Source of the DNA: SIAJ01 sp963773845
Lineage (GTDB): Bacteria; Planctomycetota; Planctomycetia; Gemmatales; Gemmataceae
Assembly (NCBI GenBank): GCA_963773845.1
Contig: CAVZCU010000017.1
Span: 310,001 to 374,000, forward strand
DNA: 64,000 nt
Direction: 5' to 3'
Position numbers and translations under genes: made by a program. Below, piece after piece: positions 8,247-17,466 of the stretch; the stretch's first letter is position 1, and every line of letters begins with the position of its first letter. The notes below the pieces were generated by a model, which was given only the letters and a program-made list of their open reading frames with translations, ran no database searches and was not told where the DNA came from.

Positions 8247-9468
8247 CTACGCGCGGGCGGAGCGTGAGGTTCCACGATTATCGAACACATAATACACCGG
8301 CTCGCTGAACCGGCTCTTCTCGACAGTCTCTCGGCTGCAACTCCCTCGTGCGAATTGCCCGCCATAAGCTCGGCGACTCTTCGTGCCAATGACGCCAACG
8401 CGCACAAAGCCGGCGTGCTCGAAGAATGGATTCGTGTGTCCCATCGCCGAAAGCGTCTCGATAAAAGGTACAGGGCAGGTTGCACACACCCGGCGAACAA
8501 AGCCCGCCGCGATGCCAGCCCCGCGATAAGTAGGATGCAATACGACTCGCGCGAGCAGCCACATTTGTTCGTTGAGCGCCGACAGGGCGATCCGCGAGCG
8601 CGGATTTTTCAAACCGAAGTAGCGCGACCGCAAGGTCAGCGACGCGGCGGGCGCCGTGAACACGCAGATGCCAATCGGTTCATCGCGGTGCTTGAGCAAA
8701 ACAACACGCCGTACGAATGCCAGTTGATGGCTGCGATAGTGCCACTTCGCGAACCGCGGCCAGTCTGTGCGTTCCCTCTTCCATCGACAGTTCATCGACA
8801 AATGAGATCGGACGGGCATCGCGTGCCGATTCGTCGCGCGATTGGCGAACATCCCCTTCGCCGCGACACCGGATATGCAAGTCTGGCCGCAAATCGGCGA
8901 GCACATCCTCGTGCGTGGTCGCCAGCAGCATGCCAATGCCAGTCCGCGTGACCAGTTTGCGCAAATTGAACGCCAGCACTTTGGCCAACGTGCGATCCAA
9001 ATTCGCGGCAAACTCATCCGCAATGAGGAATCGCGCATCCCCGTTTAGCGGGCGGCCAACGGCCGCCAGCGCATGCGCCAAGCGAAACCTGTATCGCTGC
9101 CCATCGGACAACTCGCCGTGAGTGCGTAACAACAATCGCGCTTCCGATAATCCGCAGGCTGCCAACAGATTCATGCGCTCTTCAAGCTTGCCCGGGAGCG
9201 AATCGACCAAGGGCACTTCCGGCAACGCACTCCCCATCGCATCGACGGCGTCGAGCTGTTCGCCGGCCGCCCGCAATAGCGACGACTTGCCGCTGCCCGA
9301 CGGGCCGGTGAAGAGCACGAGATCGCCGGCGCGAATATCCAGCGCCACATTTTCGGCGACGACATGCGCCGGCTCCGCGGCAGCCAGCCCGAACAGGTCG
9401 GCGACCCAGCCAGTGGCCAGACTCCGGCGAACCGGGCGAAACGCATAGCGAATGGTGATGGGAAGCAT
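8247..9468 (-). CDS. ABC-type ATPase fused to GNAT acetyltransferase (COG2401-like), frameshifted
   Basis: The first part has Walker A GPSGSGKSS, the ABC signature LSDGQRYRFRLAHAL, Walker B FLIADEFAANLD and the H-loop TTHED. After one frame change near 8768 the chain continues as RTDWPRFAKWHYRSHQ and a GNAT domain with LHPTYRGAGIAAGFVRR, the acetyl-CoA loop. This order fits COG2401, an ABC-type ATPase joined to a predicted acetyltransferase, of unknown role. It has no membrane segments, so it is not itself a transporter. The start at 9468 (MLPITIRYAF) has GAGG about 9 bases upstream. It lies near phage terminase genes. The frame change is either an indel error or inactivating. Confidence 0.72.
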
Positions 9469-9623
9469 GAGGAGGACCTCGCGAGGTGAATTGACGAGCA
9501 AACGGAATTCGGCGAGAATGCATTCGAGAGGAGATTCCCTATGCGACCGGAAGAAGTTCAGGCGATGCTGAAAACGGAGCCGTTCCATCCGTTACGTGTT
9601 CGCTTAAACGATGGAACCACTTA

Positions 9624-10941
9624 GGCAGCCGCGCGAAATAAATCTACCGGTCACTGGGGCTCAATGATGAGGCTCCATTTGGGCAAGGTCTGGGAACGGA
9701 TCAAGCGGCTCGCGATGGGGGCAAATGCGGTTTGGGTTAGCCGGACACCGCGTTCGTAAGTCGTGGTGACCGCGCGGATCAACGGGTGAATCGTCCGCCA
9801 TGTCATCGTGCCCGCCCAGCGCAAGGCTTGCTCGATCGAATGCAGGAGCGTGCCGTTCCAGTGCTGCTCCAAGATGCCCCAGCAACGCTCGATGGGATTG
9901 TACTTGCTGTGGTACGGCGGCAGGTACACCAGTTCGACTTCGATCCGGTGGCGATCGACGAACTCCACGAGGCGTTTCATGAACTGCGTGCGGCAACTGG
10001 CAATCTCGGGACCATTATCGAGTTCGATGTGCAGTCGCTGGACGCCCAGATGAACCGTCTTCCGCTCGTTCCACCATTGATCGAGACCATCGGCGATGAA
10101 GTCGCTGGTTTCTTTCGAATGGCCGAACAGGAACCACGGTTGCTGGATCGTCACGTTGCCGCGATTCAACTCCAGCACGCCGAACGGGACCAGCACGGCG
10201 TCGGGAGACATGTCGTGATCGACGGCCCTGACGGGTTCGATGCCGCGTGCCTGACCGCCGCGGGAGAATTCGCCGATCTTGACTTTCGCTTTGGTGTCGA
10301 GGGAGATTCTCAGCGTGTCCGCTTCGCTCGCCGTCCGAATGCGGGCGGCTTGGACGTTCGCGAAGATCGCGTCGGTTTCGGGAATTTTTTTTCGGGACGG
10401 GCTTTGAGGACCCGGCGGAGCCGGTAGCCCAGGCGGTTGAGCAGACAGCCCACCGTCTGCCGGCAGGGTACGAAGCCCTTCAACTCGGGCTCGGCTTTCA
10501 GGGCCTCGCGAACAGCCTTGGCGGTGATCCGGGTGAACGCCAGGGTGGTCTGAAACTTGGGGTCGGCCTGCGCATGGGGGTCGACCAAACGATGGACATG
10601 CTCCTCGAGTTTCGGGCAGAGTTCTTCGGTCTTTTTGCGTCCGCGGAGGTGACAGGCGTCCAGGCAACGGATGCCGGTACGGAGTTCGCCAAGCCCCGTG
10701 ATCACCGCTGCACGTCCCCAACCGAAGGTCGTCTCCGCCTCACGGGCGGAACCGTTGCAGTATTTGATGGCGGTCTCGGCTTGGAACTGTCGGCGCCGAT
10801 AGCCGGTAAGAAGCTTAGTGGCTGACTGGATGGTCTGAATGACATCTTCCGTGAGCGGTGACATGGCCGTCTCCTCCTTGAGACAGGCCTACTCATACAC
10901 GATTGGGCGGAATGATGGTAGATCATTTCCACGCCGCTGCC
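9624..10941 (-). mobile_element. ISAzo13-type insertion sequence, TTA target duplication
   Basis: This 1318-bp element has imperfect terminal inverted repeats: the left end begins GGCAGCCGCGCGAAA and the right end, read inward, GGCAGCGGCGTGGAAA; both reach ATCTACC about 26 bases in. TTA lies directly outside each end (9621-9623 and 10942-10944). Its removal exactly restores the interrupted small gene, which proves the boundaries. Similar ends bound a MITE at 29164-29471. The element carries one transposase gene in two overlapping frames. Confidence 0.85.
9651..10864 (-). CDS. ISAzo13-family transposase in two frames joined at an A8 run
   Basis: Frame 1 (10864 to about 10390) begins MSPLTEDVIQTIQSATKLL with helix-turn-helix-like sequence (SAREAETTFGWGRAAV) and continues CRQTVGCLLNRLGYRLRRVLKA. 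Frame 2 carries the DDE catalytic part: VRAVDHDMSPD, LDNGPEIASCRTQF and YHSKYNPIERCWG. The frames meet at eight consecutive A residues (about 10385-10392), where a -1 shift gives a continuous protein of about 404 residues. This fits programmed -1 frameshifting on A_AAA_AAA or loss of one A. A strong Shine-Dalgarno AAGGAGGAG precedes the ATG at 10864. Confidence 0.8.
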
Positions 10942-11103
10942 TTACGTCATCACGCACCCCAATTTGAGCATGGTCACTCGCAAACGATTGGTTATCGGTT
11001 TCCCTGATCCAGGCTCGGACGGACAACTGGCGGCTGATGCGGTTTACCTGGGCTGGTCGGTGATTGCCAGTGTCGATCGCCTTGTACCGGAGGGTACCGC
11101 CGC

Positions 11104-11332
11104 GTGAATTCCGCCCAACTGTTTCTCTGGCTGCGCCAGGCCTTTCGAACCATTCCGCATCGTGATGACTGACGGCCAGGCCCTGGATGTCTTTCATCCC
11201 GACCAGGTCATTCCGTTCCGAGGCACTGCCGTGATTGGCCGCCGCGTATCGGCCCAGGCAATCAACGAACGGGACGTAACCATTTCGCTTCTCCATGTCG
11301 TGCGATTTGAGCCGATCGACGGCGGGATGTGA
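11104..11332 (+). CDS. Second small planctomycete-type protein, frameshifted
   Basis: Starting GTG at 11104 inside the TGA of the preceding gene, it reads NSAQLFLWLRQA, then after one frame change near 11140 FEPFRIVMTDGQALDVFHPD and VTISLLHVVRFEPIDGGM. The pattern (RQ.PFEPFR, DG, HPDQVI, VTISLLHVVRFEP) is the same family as the interrupted neighbour. A missing base in GGCCTTT (expected GGCCCTTT-like) would explain the break. About 76 residues when repaired. Function unknown; the tandem coupling suggests a two-protein unit. Confidence 0.6.
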
Positions 11333-11343
11333 GCTGTGTGTCA

Positions 11344-12673
11344 TCAACCCATGATCCGCGGCTCAATTGTGCCCAGCAAAAACGCCGTCCCCATCGCCGC
11401 CGCGTCGATGAGGTCATCATGTTCGCCTTGCGGGAAGGTGACGATCTCGTCCATCAGTTCCTGCTGCGACGGATCGACGTCGTTGCCCGACCCCATGAGC
11501 CGGAAACTGCCATTCTCCACCGACACACTAAACGCCGCGATCCGGGCGCCCTTATCGTTTGAGTGCTGGACCGATTTCACCTTTGGGCCGAACGATTCGT
11601 TGCGCGTCATCAAGTCGGCGATGCCGCGGAAGGCCGCATTGCTCTCGAAGAGAATCGTCTCCGGCCGAAATGCGTTGTCGATGGCTCCGATCCACTTGAT
11701 CAGGTCCGAAGCAACCAGTCGTTGTGCCTTCGCATAGATGCAGCGAATCTCGTTTGCGCATCGATTCAGCACCACGAGTGCGGAGCGATCGGCCCGCCTG
11801 TGCCGGGACACCGCCGGATCGATTGCCAGGATCACGCGATTCGCGTTAGCCTCTTCCTGCCAAAACCGCACCGCTTCGCGGCGGATCATTGTGTTCTCGT
11901 CGGCAAGCGGCACCAGTCGATAGCCGCGGGCAAACGATGCGACGCCAATTTCCATGCGCCGTCGGATAAGTGCTTCCCGCGGCCAGCGCTCCGGCCAGAT
12001 CGGTTCCAGATCATCGCCGATGGCCAGGCGGAATAGGGGAAACGACTCGTTGCGTTTCAATTCCGCGTTAAAGTCATCGCGATGCCACGGTGTGCACAGG
12101 CCCCAAAAGCGGCCGTCCGGTTCGAGCAGGTTCATGAGGTTCTCCCGAAAGTGGTTTTTGACGCGTTCGCGCTCGGCATGGCTGGCAAGCGCCTTGACGT
12201 CGACGATGTCGTCGCAGATCAACAAGTCGGCGCGATCCCGTCGACGCTGCGCCGACACCGATGGCCGTCAAACTCGGGCCAATCACATTCGCGGGCCGCT
12301 CCACGGTTAGCCGCGTGTCCGACCACGGATGCGCCCGCCATAATCGCGGAAAGACGAGCCGCAATTGGCGGTTGTTCACGATCGCCTCGCGGATGAAACG
12401 GCCGCGCTCGGCGGCCAGGGCTTCGCTGGCGCAGACGATCTTGATGCGCAAGCTCGGGTCGCGGCCCAACTCCCAGGCCACTCGAGCGCACACTTGCGTG
12501 CTCTTGCCGTGGTCGCGTGGCAGCTCAATCAGGGCCTTGCGATTCGCCGTCAGAAAGGCTTGCAGCTTTTGATGAATGCTCGCTTGACGAATCGCCTTGC
12601 CGGCCGGGTCGGTAAAGCAGAATTCAACAAACCGGTCCGGATCACGCCGACATTGCCGGAGGAGCTCCGTCAA
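11344..12673 (-). CDS. Phage terminase large subunit (TerL-like), frameshifted
   Basis: The N-terminal ATPase shows a Walker A-like loop LPRDHGKST and, after a frame change near 12240, Walker B DLLICDDIVD. The C-terminal RNase H-like nuclease shows ILAIDPAVS, TILFESNAAFRG and EHDDLIDAAAMG, the three acidic sites that cut packaged DNA. TerL pumps and cuts genome DNA during capsid filling. The start is uncertain: TTG at 12673 (LTELLRQCRRDP) overlaps the small subunit by 32 bp. The frame change looks like a 2-base loss before RADLLICDD. No portal or capsid gene is seen next to it, so this is a prophage remnant or a domesticated unit. Confidence 0.75.
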
Positions 12674-13103
12674 TCGGACTGCTTTCCGGCCGGAGGTCGT
12701 CGTGGCGAATATCGGGACCCAGGAGGGAATTGAGCTGATCATCGGACAGACTCTCCAGGAACTCGACGAAACGAATCAGGTCTCCGACGGCTGGCGGACT
12801 GGCGTCGTCATCAGAGCGAAGGGCGACCAGGCGAGTGGTTGCATCGCAACGGATCTTTTCGTTCGCGGAGTGCGCCAGGCCGCGGAGGATCGCCAGCCCC
12901 TCATCGCCCGCGTCAGCGGCAACGTCCCGCCGGGCGATCGCGATCGCCTGGTCCCAAAATGCGCGATAGCGAGCTTTCCATTTCTCAATCGTCTTCTTGG
13001 GATGACCGAGCTTCTCGGCGACTTGTTCCCACGAATGCCCTTGCGCCTTGAGTTCGGCGGCGCGCTCGACAAGATACACCAGATTGGCAGGTGGCATGGA
13101 CAT
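12642..13103 (-). CDS. Putative terminase small subunit
   Basis: The protein is about 153 residues, starting MSMPPANLVYLVERAAELK. A helix-turn-helix (WEQVAEKLGHPKKTIEKWKARY, about residues 24-45) fits the DNA-recognition domain of terminase small subunits, and the C-terminus is acidic and helical. It overlaps the large-subunit gene in the usual small-then-large order. In-frame starts also exist at 13136 and 13184. Without the adjacent TerL it would only be called a helix-turn-helix protein. Confidence 0.6.
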   Translation of the reverse strand: MSMPPANLVYLVERAAELKAQGHSWEQVAEKLGHPKKTIEKWKARYRAFWDQAIAIARRDVAADAGDEGLAILRGLAHSANEKIRCDATTRLVALRSDDDASPPAVGDLIRFVEFLESLSDDQLNSLLGPDIRHDDLRPESSPIDGAPPAMSA

Positions 13104-13257
13104 GACAGTGTCTTGGTTGGAACGGGCGAAAGACATGAGGCCAATCGGCCTATCGAACCCTATGGTCAAAAGCGGGCCTGTCAAATGAAAATGTACAAAA
13201 TTCCAGTAATTGACATAAGCGACCAGGGGGGCGACAGTTAGGCGGTCTATAAGCCTT

Positions 13258-13280
13258 CCCTACGGACGCCGGCCGTAGGG
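13258..13280. other. Small hairpin CCCTACGG/CCGTAGGG
   Basis: An 8-bp perfect stem with a 7-base loop lies between the divergent small-terminase gene and the gene starting at 13309. The continuation GGGTGGGCTTCCAGCC is of a kind seen as dispersed repeats in related genomes, by memory only. No T-tract follows. Confidence 0.35.
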
Positions 13281-13308
13281 TGGGCTTCCAGCCTGCCCGT
13301 TCTGAATC

Positions 13309-14473
13309 ATGTCCGAAATGCACTCCATCCTCGAACGCCTCAACTGGCGGCGCAACCGCGGCGGCTGGCTTTGCTTGCCCGGCACTGATCGGTTGCGCTC
13401 GATTCATCGATCGCGCCGAAGCCGATGCTCGTTGTCGCGAGCTGGAATGGGAACTGCGGCGGAAGATCAACCCGTTCACTTGCGGCGGCCCGTTCCTGCA
13501 CTACCAGACCGGTTTCGATGCCGCTCGTCTTTTCGACTGGTGCCTCGACGCCGGCCTCGAACCGCCGGGAGTGACCAGCGACAGCCGTATCTGGGCCGAC
13601 TGGTGGTCGACGCATCGCGACCACATCACCGACGCTCAGCGCGCCACCGTGTGGGAAGCGCTCGATCACGTCCGCTTCTATCGAGTGACGGAAAGCGATG
13701 CGAGCGCGACTTGCCAACTGGTCGCGACGCAGCACCTGGAAGAGGATCCCAGGGGAGTCGGCCATTATGGATATTACCGCTACGTTGGCTGCACTCCCTA
13801 TATGCTGGCTCGTCGCTCCGAGACGGCCGATGACCTGTGTCACCAACTCTTCGTCGACCACTTGGCAAGACAAGGGACCTACATGAATGAAGTATCGACG
13901 CCGACCTCATGGGAACGCCAAGATGCCGACCCCTTTGCGGACGATGAAGAAGAAGCGAATCGGGGGTGGTGGCATTACGAATTAGAATTTGATGTTGAAA
14001 GACGCGGACTGGAACTGTTCGGCGGGCAAGCAATCTACCCTGGCCAGGAAGTATTCGTCTTCCTCCGCCGGCATTGGCGGCTGGAACTTTATGACCCCGG
14101 CTTCTGGCGCTGGTCGCTGACGCATGCGAAATCGTGCGGCCGGCCGATCGCGGCCTTCGCCACACTCGCCGCGGCCGACGAATGCCGAACCAAGCTGGAG
14201 ACCGAAGCACGGCGCACGCCGGCCCTCTTCCGCTTCGGCCCGCCGCACGAATGGAGCACGGTGCATCCGACGGCCATTTACGGCATGCTTTCGGAAATAG
14301 CCCCGATCGACTTCACGAGCTTGTGGGAAGACTACAAGGCATCGGATGCGATGTGGTGCCGCTGGTGGGACGAATACGCGCCAACAATGACGCAGGGGCA
14401 ACTGGAAACGGTCTGGAGCCTTTACGACAACCTCAAATTCTACGAAGTGGTGGCGGTGGAGTATCGGGAGTAG
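13309..14473 (+). CDS. Hypothetical protein, about 388 residues, one frame change
   Basis: The natural start appears to be MSEMHSILERLNWRRNRGGW at 13309. That frame runs about 30 residues, and the chain then continues in the long frame as FIDRAEADARCRELEWELRR through to KFYEVVAVEYRE. The junction is near 13400. The protein is rich in Trp, Tyr and acidic residues with internally similar halves (SRIWADWWSTH and SDAMWCRWWDEY; HVRFYRV and NLKFYEV), which points to a duplicated domain. No signal peptide or membrane segment is seen. I do not recognise the family. Confidence 0.55.
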
Positions 14474-14680
14474 GGGAGGGAACTGGAATTATCCAGCAAG
14501 GTTTGGGCTCGACAGCACTGAGAGGACCATTGTGTGGCCGACCATTTCACGAAAGATGGAACCAACAATTGCGGTCATGAGCGTAACGCGGTACTATCGA
14601 GTTTGGATATGCGAAACAATGGTTCGGCGATGATTTAAGGTGAAAGAATCGGATGATGACGCTCATTTAGCGGTATTGGA

Positions 14681-15085
14681 ATGATTCCGTATCTGCGACG
14701 ACTCATTCGGCTTCTGTGGCTGATCCAAGCCGGCATTGGCGGGATTGCCGGGCTTGCGATTGGGGACGCATGCATATCCACTCGATGCACGCGCCTCGAA
14801 CCACCGAGCCGGGGCACTCTGATGCGCGTGGAGGTTTTTGTCTTGGGAATTCGTGTGAGCGACGAGACGGGGATTGTGGCGAGTCCCGAGGACGGACCCG
14901 TCTCAGAACCGGGCGCAATTACGCTTACTCAGGAGGCCTGGGTTTACGGCTTGCCGCTCTTGGGAGGGGTGGCGACGGCATTCGGCGCTGTGCGAATCAC
15001 GCGGTTGCTTTTGCGCTTGTCGGCGGAATTAGCCGATCCACAAAGCGCAGATCAAAATGTTACTCAAGGATCGCCAAACGAGTAG
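14681..15085 (+). CDS. Hypothetical membrane protein, 134 residues
   Basis: It begins MIPYLRRLIRLLWLIQAGIG with a hydrophobic N-terminal helix (residues 8-30). A second hydrophobic stretch near residues 86-105 (WVYGLPLLGGVATAFGAVRI) is followed by a basic then polar tail. The loop between them is likely extracytoplasmic. Bases 14474-14680 upstream hold no gene I recognise. Family unknown. Confidence 0.5.
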   Translation: MIPYLRRLIRLLWLIQAGIGGIAGLAIGDACISTRCTRLEPPSRGTLMRVEVFVLGIRVSDETGIVASPEDGPVSEPGAITLTQEAWVYGLPLLGGVATAFGAVRITRLLLRLSAELADPQSADQNVTQGSPNE

Positions 15086-15178
15086 TTGGAGCTGACCCCC
15101 GCCTCGAAGCCGATGACCATTGGTCGAAGTCCTCGCAGGTGAGGCCGCTCAAATTGGCGTTCAGCGAGGGAGGGGCAG

Positions 15179-15506
15179 ATGGACAAAGTGTACCGCACAC
15201 CCGAAGAATACTTCGCGGCGCTAAACGTGCAGGCAGCTCCGCACGACAACGACTCACTGGTCCCCGCCAGGCCAACGCCCCTGCCCTATTTGCAAGGTCC
15301 CGATGCGGACCGAGAGCCAGTTCGGAGTGGCGGTCGACGTGTGCCCGGACCATGGGGTCTGGCTGGACCACGGTGAGCTTGAGATGATCGTGACAGCGAT
15401 GAAGGCGGTCCCGCCCGCCGTCCGCTGGCAAGTGATCGAGAAGGCCCGGCGAGAGGGGAAAATGCAGGGGGCGTTGTTCGGGCTGTGGGCATTCCTCATG
15501 GATTGA
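15179..15506 (+). CDS. zf-TFIIB type zinc-ribbon protein, frameshifted
   Basis: The N-terminus MDKVYRTPEEYFAALNVQAA leads, after a frame change near 15270, into RPCPICKVPMRTESQFG, then VCPDHGVWLDHGELEMIV. The CPxC...CPxxxGxWLDxGEL pattern is that of zf-TFIIB/COG3809 zinc ribbons, small proteins of unknown role. The C-terminus is helical and ends ALFGLWAFLMD. One inserted or lost base in the CCCCTGCCC region explains the split. About 109 residues when joined. Confidence 0.62.
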
Positions 15507-15605
15507 GTCACTCGCCCAGGGAAAGTGCGCCGGTTGCGGCGCATATGTTATTGGTCAAGTCCGCATGCAAGCGAAGTCATTTGCGTTGGACGCAGGAGGA
15601 ATGAG

Positions 15606-15941
15606 GTGGAATGTCCGAAATGTGGTTCGTCGCAGGTGGAGCGATTGCCGCCCAGCCAGATTAGCCCCAAGCCAGGATATCGTTGCAACGACTGCGGAAG
15701 CAAGTTGCGCTCGCCCGGAATGTATGTGGTCTATTTGGCGATCCTGTTGATTGGCTTGACGTGTGTTGTGGGATCCATCTTTGCAATGGTGACCCTTGAT
15801 GGAACTGACCGACCATTCAGGGTTCTCTGGCTGGCGGGAGCCGGCGCGGTTGTGGCAGGGTATTCGGCCATGCAATTGGCCAGGCCGGCGCCGCTTAACC
15901 GACGTGTGGAAGATCCAGCAGAAGAATCGGACGACGATTAA
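15606..15941 (+). CDS. Zinc-ribbon membrane protein, 111 residues
   Basis: Starting GTG at 15606 the product begins MECPKCGSSQVERLPP, with a second pair CNDCGSK: a four-cysteine zinc ribbon. Two membrane helices follow (about residues 40-60 and 72-90), then an acidic tail. GTG is chosen because AGGAGGA lies just upstream and the longer frame from 15525 adds 27 unlikely residues. A membrane-anchored zinc ribbon of unknown function. Confidence 0.6.
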   Translation: MECPKCGSSQVERLPPSQISPKPGYRCNDCGSKLRSPGMYVVYLAILLIGLTCVVGSIFAMVTLDGTDRPFRVLWLAGAGAVVAGYSAMQLARPAPLNRRVEDPAEESDDD

Positions 15942-16045
15942 GGGGCCGAGGAACCCCGGGCCGACTTCGCTCTGCTGCAAACGCCGCGCATCGGACTAAA
16001 ACTCGGATGGAGTTGCATCCAACGATGCGCGAAGTGGGCTGGTGC

Positions 16046-16225
16046 TCAGACTTTAGACGCGCGTGCTTCTTTCAGATGCTCTTGGATACTGGTGACTTCT
16101 TCGATGACCTCGTCCAGGTCAATTCGGATTTGTTCGAACTCGCGGCGTGCCTGGTCGAGTCGCTCGGCCAATGAGCGAATCTGCCGTAGCACTTCCGCAG
16201 AGTCAAAGGGCGGGTCGTTTGACAT
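16046..16225 (-). CDS. Small coiled-coil protein, 59 residues
   Basis: MSNDPPFDSAEVLRQIRSLA is followed by heptad-like sequence (ERLDQARREFEQIRIDLDEV) through nearly the whole chain, typical of a short coiled coil. The ATG at 16223-16225 is preceded by GGGAGAA. A much longer open frame extends upstream but its composition is that of antisense to the VOC gene. Function unknown. Confidence 0.5.
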   Translation of the reverse strand: MSNDPPFDSAEVLRQIRSLAERLDQARREFEQIRIDLDEVIEEVTSIQEHLKEARASKV

Positions 16226-16411
16226 GAGAGTATTCTCCCGCGATGTTAAATAGTATGGCCCCGCGGGCGGCTCTGTGCAAGGGACTACATCCAAGTCACC
16301 AGAAAATTTTCTGGCAAATGTCTTCGGAAAACGAATCTTATGGTCGTGGCTGTGAGATTTTCCGCTACGATCCTCGTTTCGCCAACCGCGGCAACATCGA
16401 GGTGCTCTTCC

Positions 16412-16789
16412 ATGCCTCCGACATTGGCCAATGGCAAGATCTGCTACATCGAAATCCCAGCCGCCGATATTGAGCGCTCGGCGAGATTCTACGAAAAGGT
16501 CTTCGGCTGGCGGACGCGGACGCGGGGCGACGGCGCCGTGGCGTTCGACGATGGCGCGGGCGAAGTCAGCGGCACATGGGTCCTGGGCCGTCCGCCGGCG
16601 ACATCGCCGGGCTTGTTGATTTACATCATGGTGGATAGCGTCGCCGCGACGATTGAAGGAGTCGTGGCTCATGGCGGCGAACTCGTGCAACCTATCGGCG
16701 CCGACGCACCGGAGATCACCGCTCGCTTTCGCGACCCCGGCGGAAATGTGATCGGCCTTTATCAAGAGCCGAACCGGCCGACGTCATGA
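16412..16789 (+). CDS. VOC (glyoxalase/bleomycin-resistance) superfamily protein
   Basis: The protein is 125 residues. KICYIEIPAADIERSARFYE and FGWRTRTRG form the first beta-alpha-beta-beta-beta module; VDSVAATIEGVVAHGGELVQ and FRDPGGNVIGLYQ form the second. VOC proteins bind a metal and act on small molecules or carry resistance; the substrate cannot be read here. Histidines usual at metal positions are few, so metal use is uncertain. ATG 16412 has GAGG about 9 bases upstream. Confidence 0.75.
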   Translation: MPPTLANGKICYIEIPAADIERSARFYEKVFGWRTRTRGDGAVAFDDGAGEVSGTWVLGRPPATSPGLLIYIMVDSVAATIEGVVAHGGELVQPIGADAPEITARFRDPGGNVIGLYQEPNRPTS

Positions 16790-16893
16790 ATTGCCCGGAT
16801 CGGTCGACGCAGTCTCACGGCCCTTTCACCTGTTCACGTGTATCGTCACGGAATCGGAATCAATCCACACCGAAACTGCTTGAGGAAATCACC

Positions 16894-17397
16894 ATGAGAC
16901 GACCACTGTTTTTGACGGCGCTCGGCGTCGGGCTGTGCCTGGCCGGCGTCGCGTCGGCGCAACCACGGCCCGGTGCCGGCCGCACTGGACCGAATATGCA
17001 GAAGCTCGAAGCACAGCTCGATCGAATGGAAACAAAGCTGAAGGAGCTTGAGGAAAAAATCGCGCGAATGCAGTCCAGCCCGAAGCCCGATCAAGGCAAA
17101 GGGCCGATGTCAATGGGCGGACGAGGGTTTGGACCGCCCGGACCCGGCGGATTTGGCCCACGCGGAGGAATGGGCTTCAGTCGGCGTGGTCCGGGCGGCT
17201 TCGGTCCGCGTGGACCATTCGGATTTGGGCCCGGCGGACCCGCGACCGGGGACGCCGAGAGTCGGCCGGCCGATCACGCCAAGAGTGCCAAGCCAGCCGT
17301 CGCCGATGGCAAAGATTTCGAACGCCGTCTCGACCGCATCATCGATGAGCTTCAAAAGCTGCGCAAAGACGTCCAAGAACACGACCGCAAGCGATAA
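16894..17397 (+). CDS. Secreted coiled-coil protein with Gly-Phe-Gly-Pro-Arg repeats
   Basis: MRRPLFLTALGVGLCLAGV..ASA is a signal peptide. Residues 35-60 form a coiled coil (LEAQLDRMETKLKELEEKI). A low-complexity block of GFGPRG/GPGG units (about residues 75-115) and a second coiled coil (FERRLDRIIDELQKLRKDV) follow. The whole is a 167-residue periplasmic or envelope protein of unknown role. GAGG precedes the ATG. The repeat block may be flexible or phase-separating, which is inference. Confidence 0.6.
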   Translation: MRRPLFLTALGVGLCLAGVASAQPRPGAGRTGPNMQKLEAQLDRMETKLKELEEKIARMQSSPKPDQGKGPMSMGGRGFGPPGPGGFGPRGGMGFSRRGPGGFGPRGPFGFGPGGPATGDAESRPADHAKSAKPAVADGKDFERRLDRIIDELQKLRKDVQEHDRKR

Positions 17398-17409
17398 CGG
17401 GAACATTCA

Positions 17410-17456
17410 GAGGATGCAATTCGATCGAATGAAATGCTTCATGGAATTGCATCCTC
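17410..17456. terminator. Bidirectional hairpin between convergent genes
   Basis: GAGGATGCAATTC (17410-17422) and its exact complement at 17444-17456 form a 13-bp stem with a 21-base loop. It lies between the stop of the secreted protein (17397) and the stop of the leftward channel gene (17467), so it can serve both. No strong T-tract. Confidence 0.5.
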
Positions 17457-17466
17457 AACGATGTGG

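Larger units (their letters stand above)
9541..11107 (+). pseudogene. Small planctomycete-type protein, interrupted by ISAzo13 element
   Basis: The 5' part (9541-9623) encodes MRPEEVQAML then FHPLRVRLNDGTT; the 3' part (10945-11107) encodes VITHPNLSMVTRKRLVIG and ends RLVPEGTAA. Removing 9624-10941 and one TTA copy restores DGTTYVITHPN with no base gained or lost, giving a protein of about 81 residues. I recall many small planctomycete proteins with a PFxPxR...DGxxxxxxHP pattern; their function is unknown. Its TGA overlaps the GTG of the next gene (GTGA), so the two were probably translationally coupled. Confidence 0.7.

Noticed and set aside
10889..11347. 152-residue leftward open frame spanning the ISAzo13 right end
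   Set aside because: It crosses the IS boundary at 10941 and lies antisense to two recognisable small genes; composition is His/Arg/Asp-rich and unlike a protein family.
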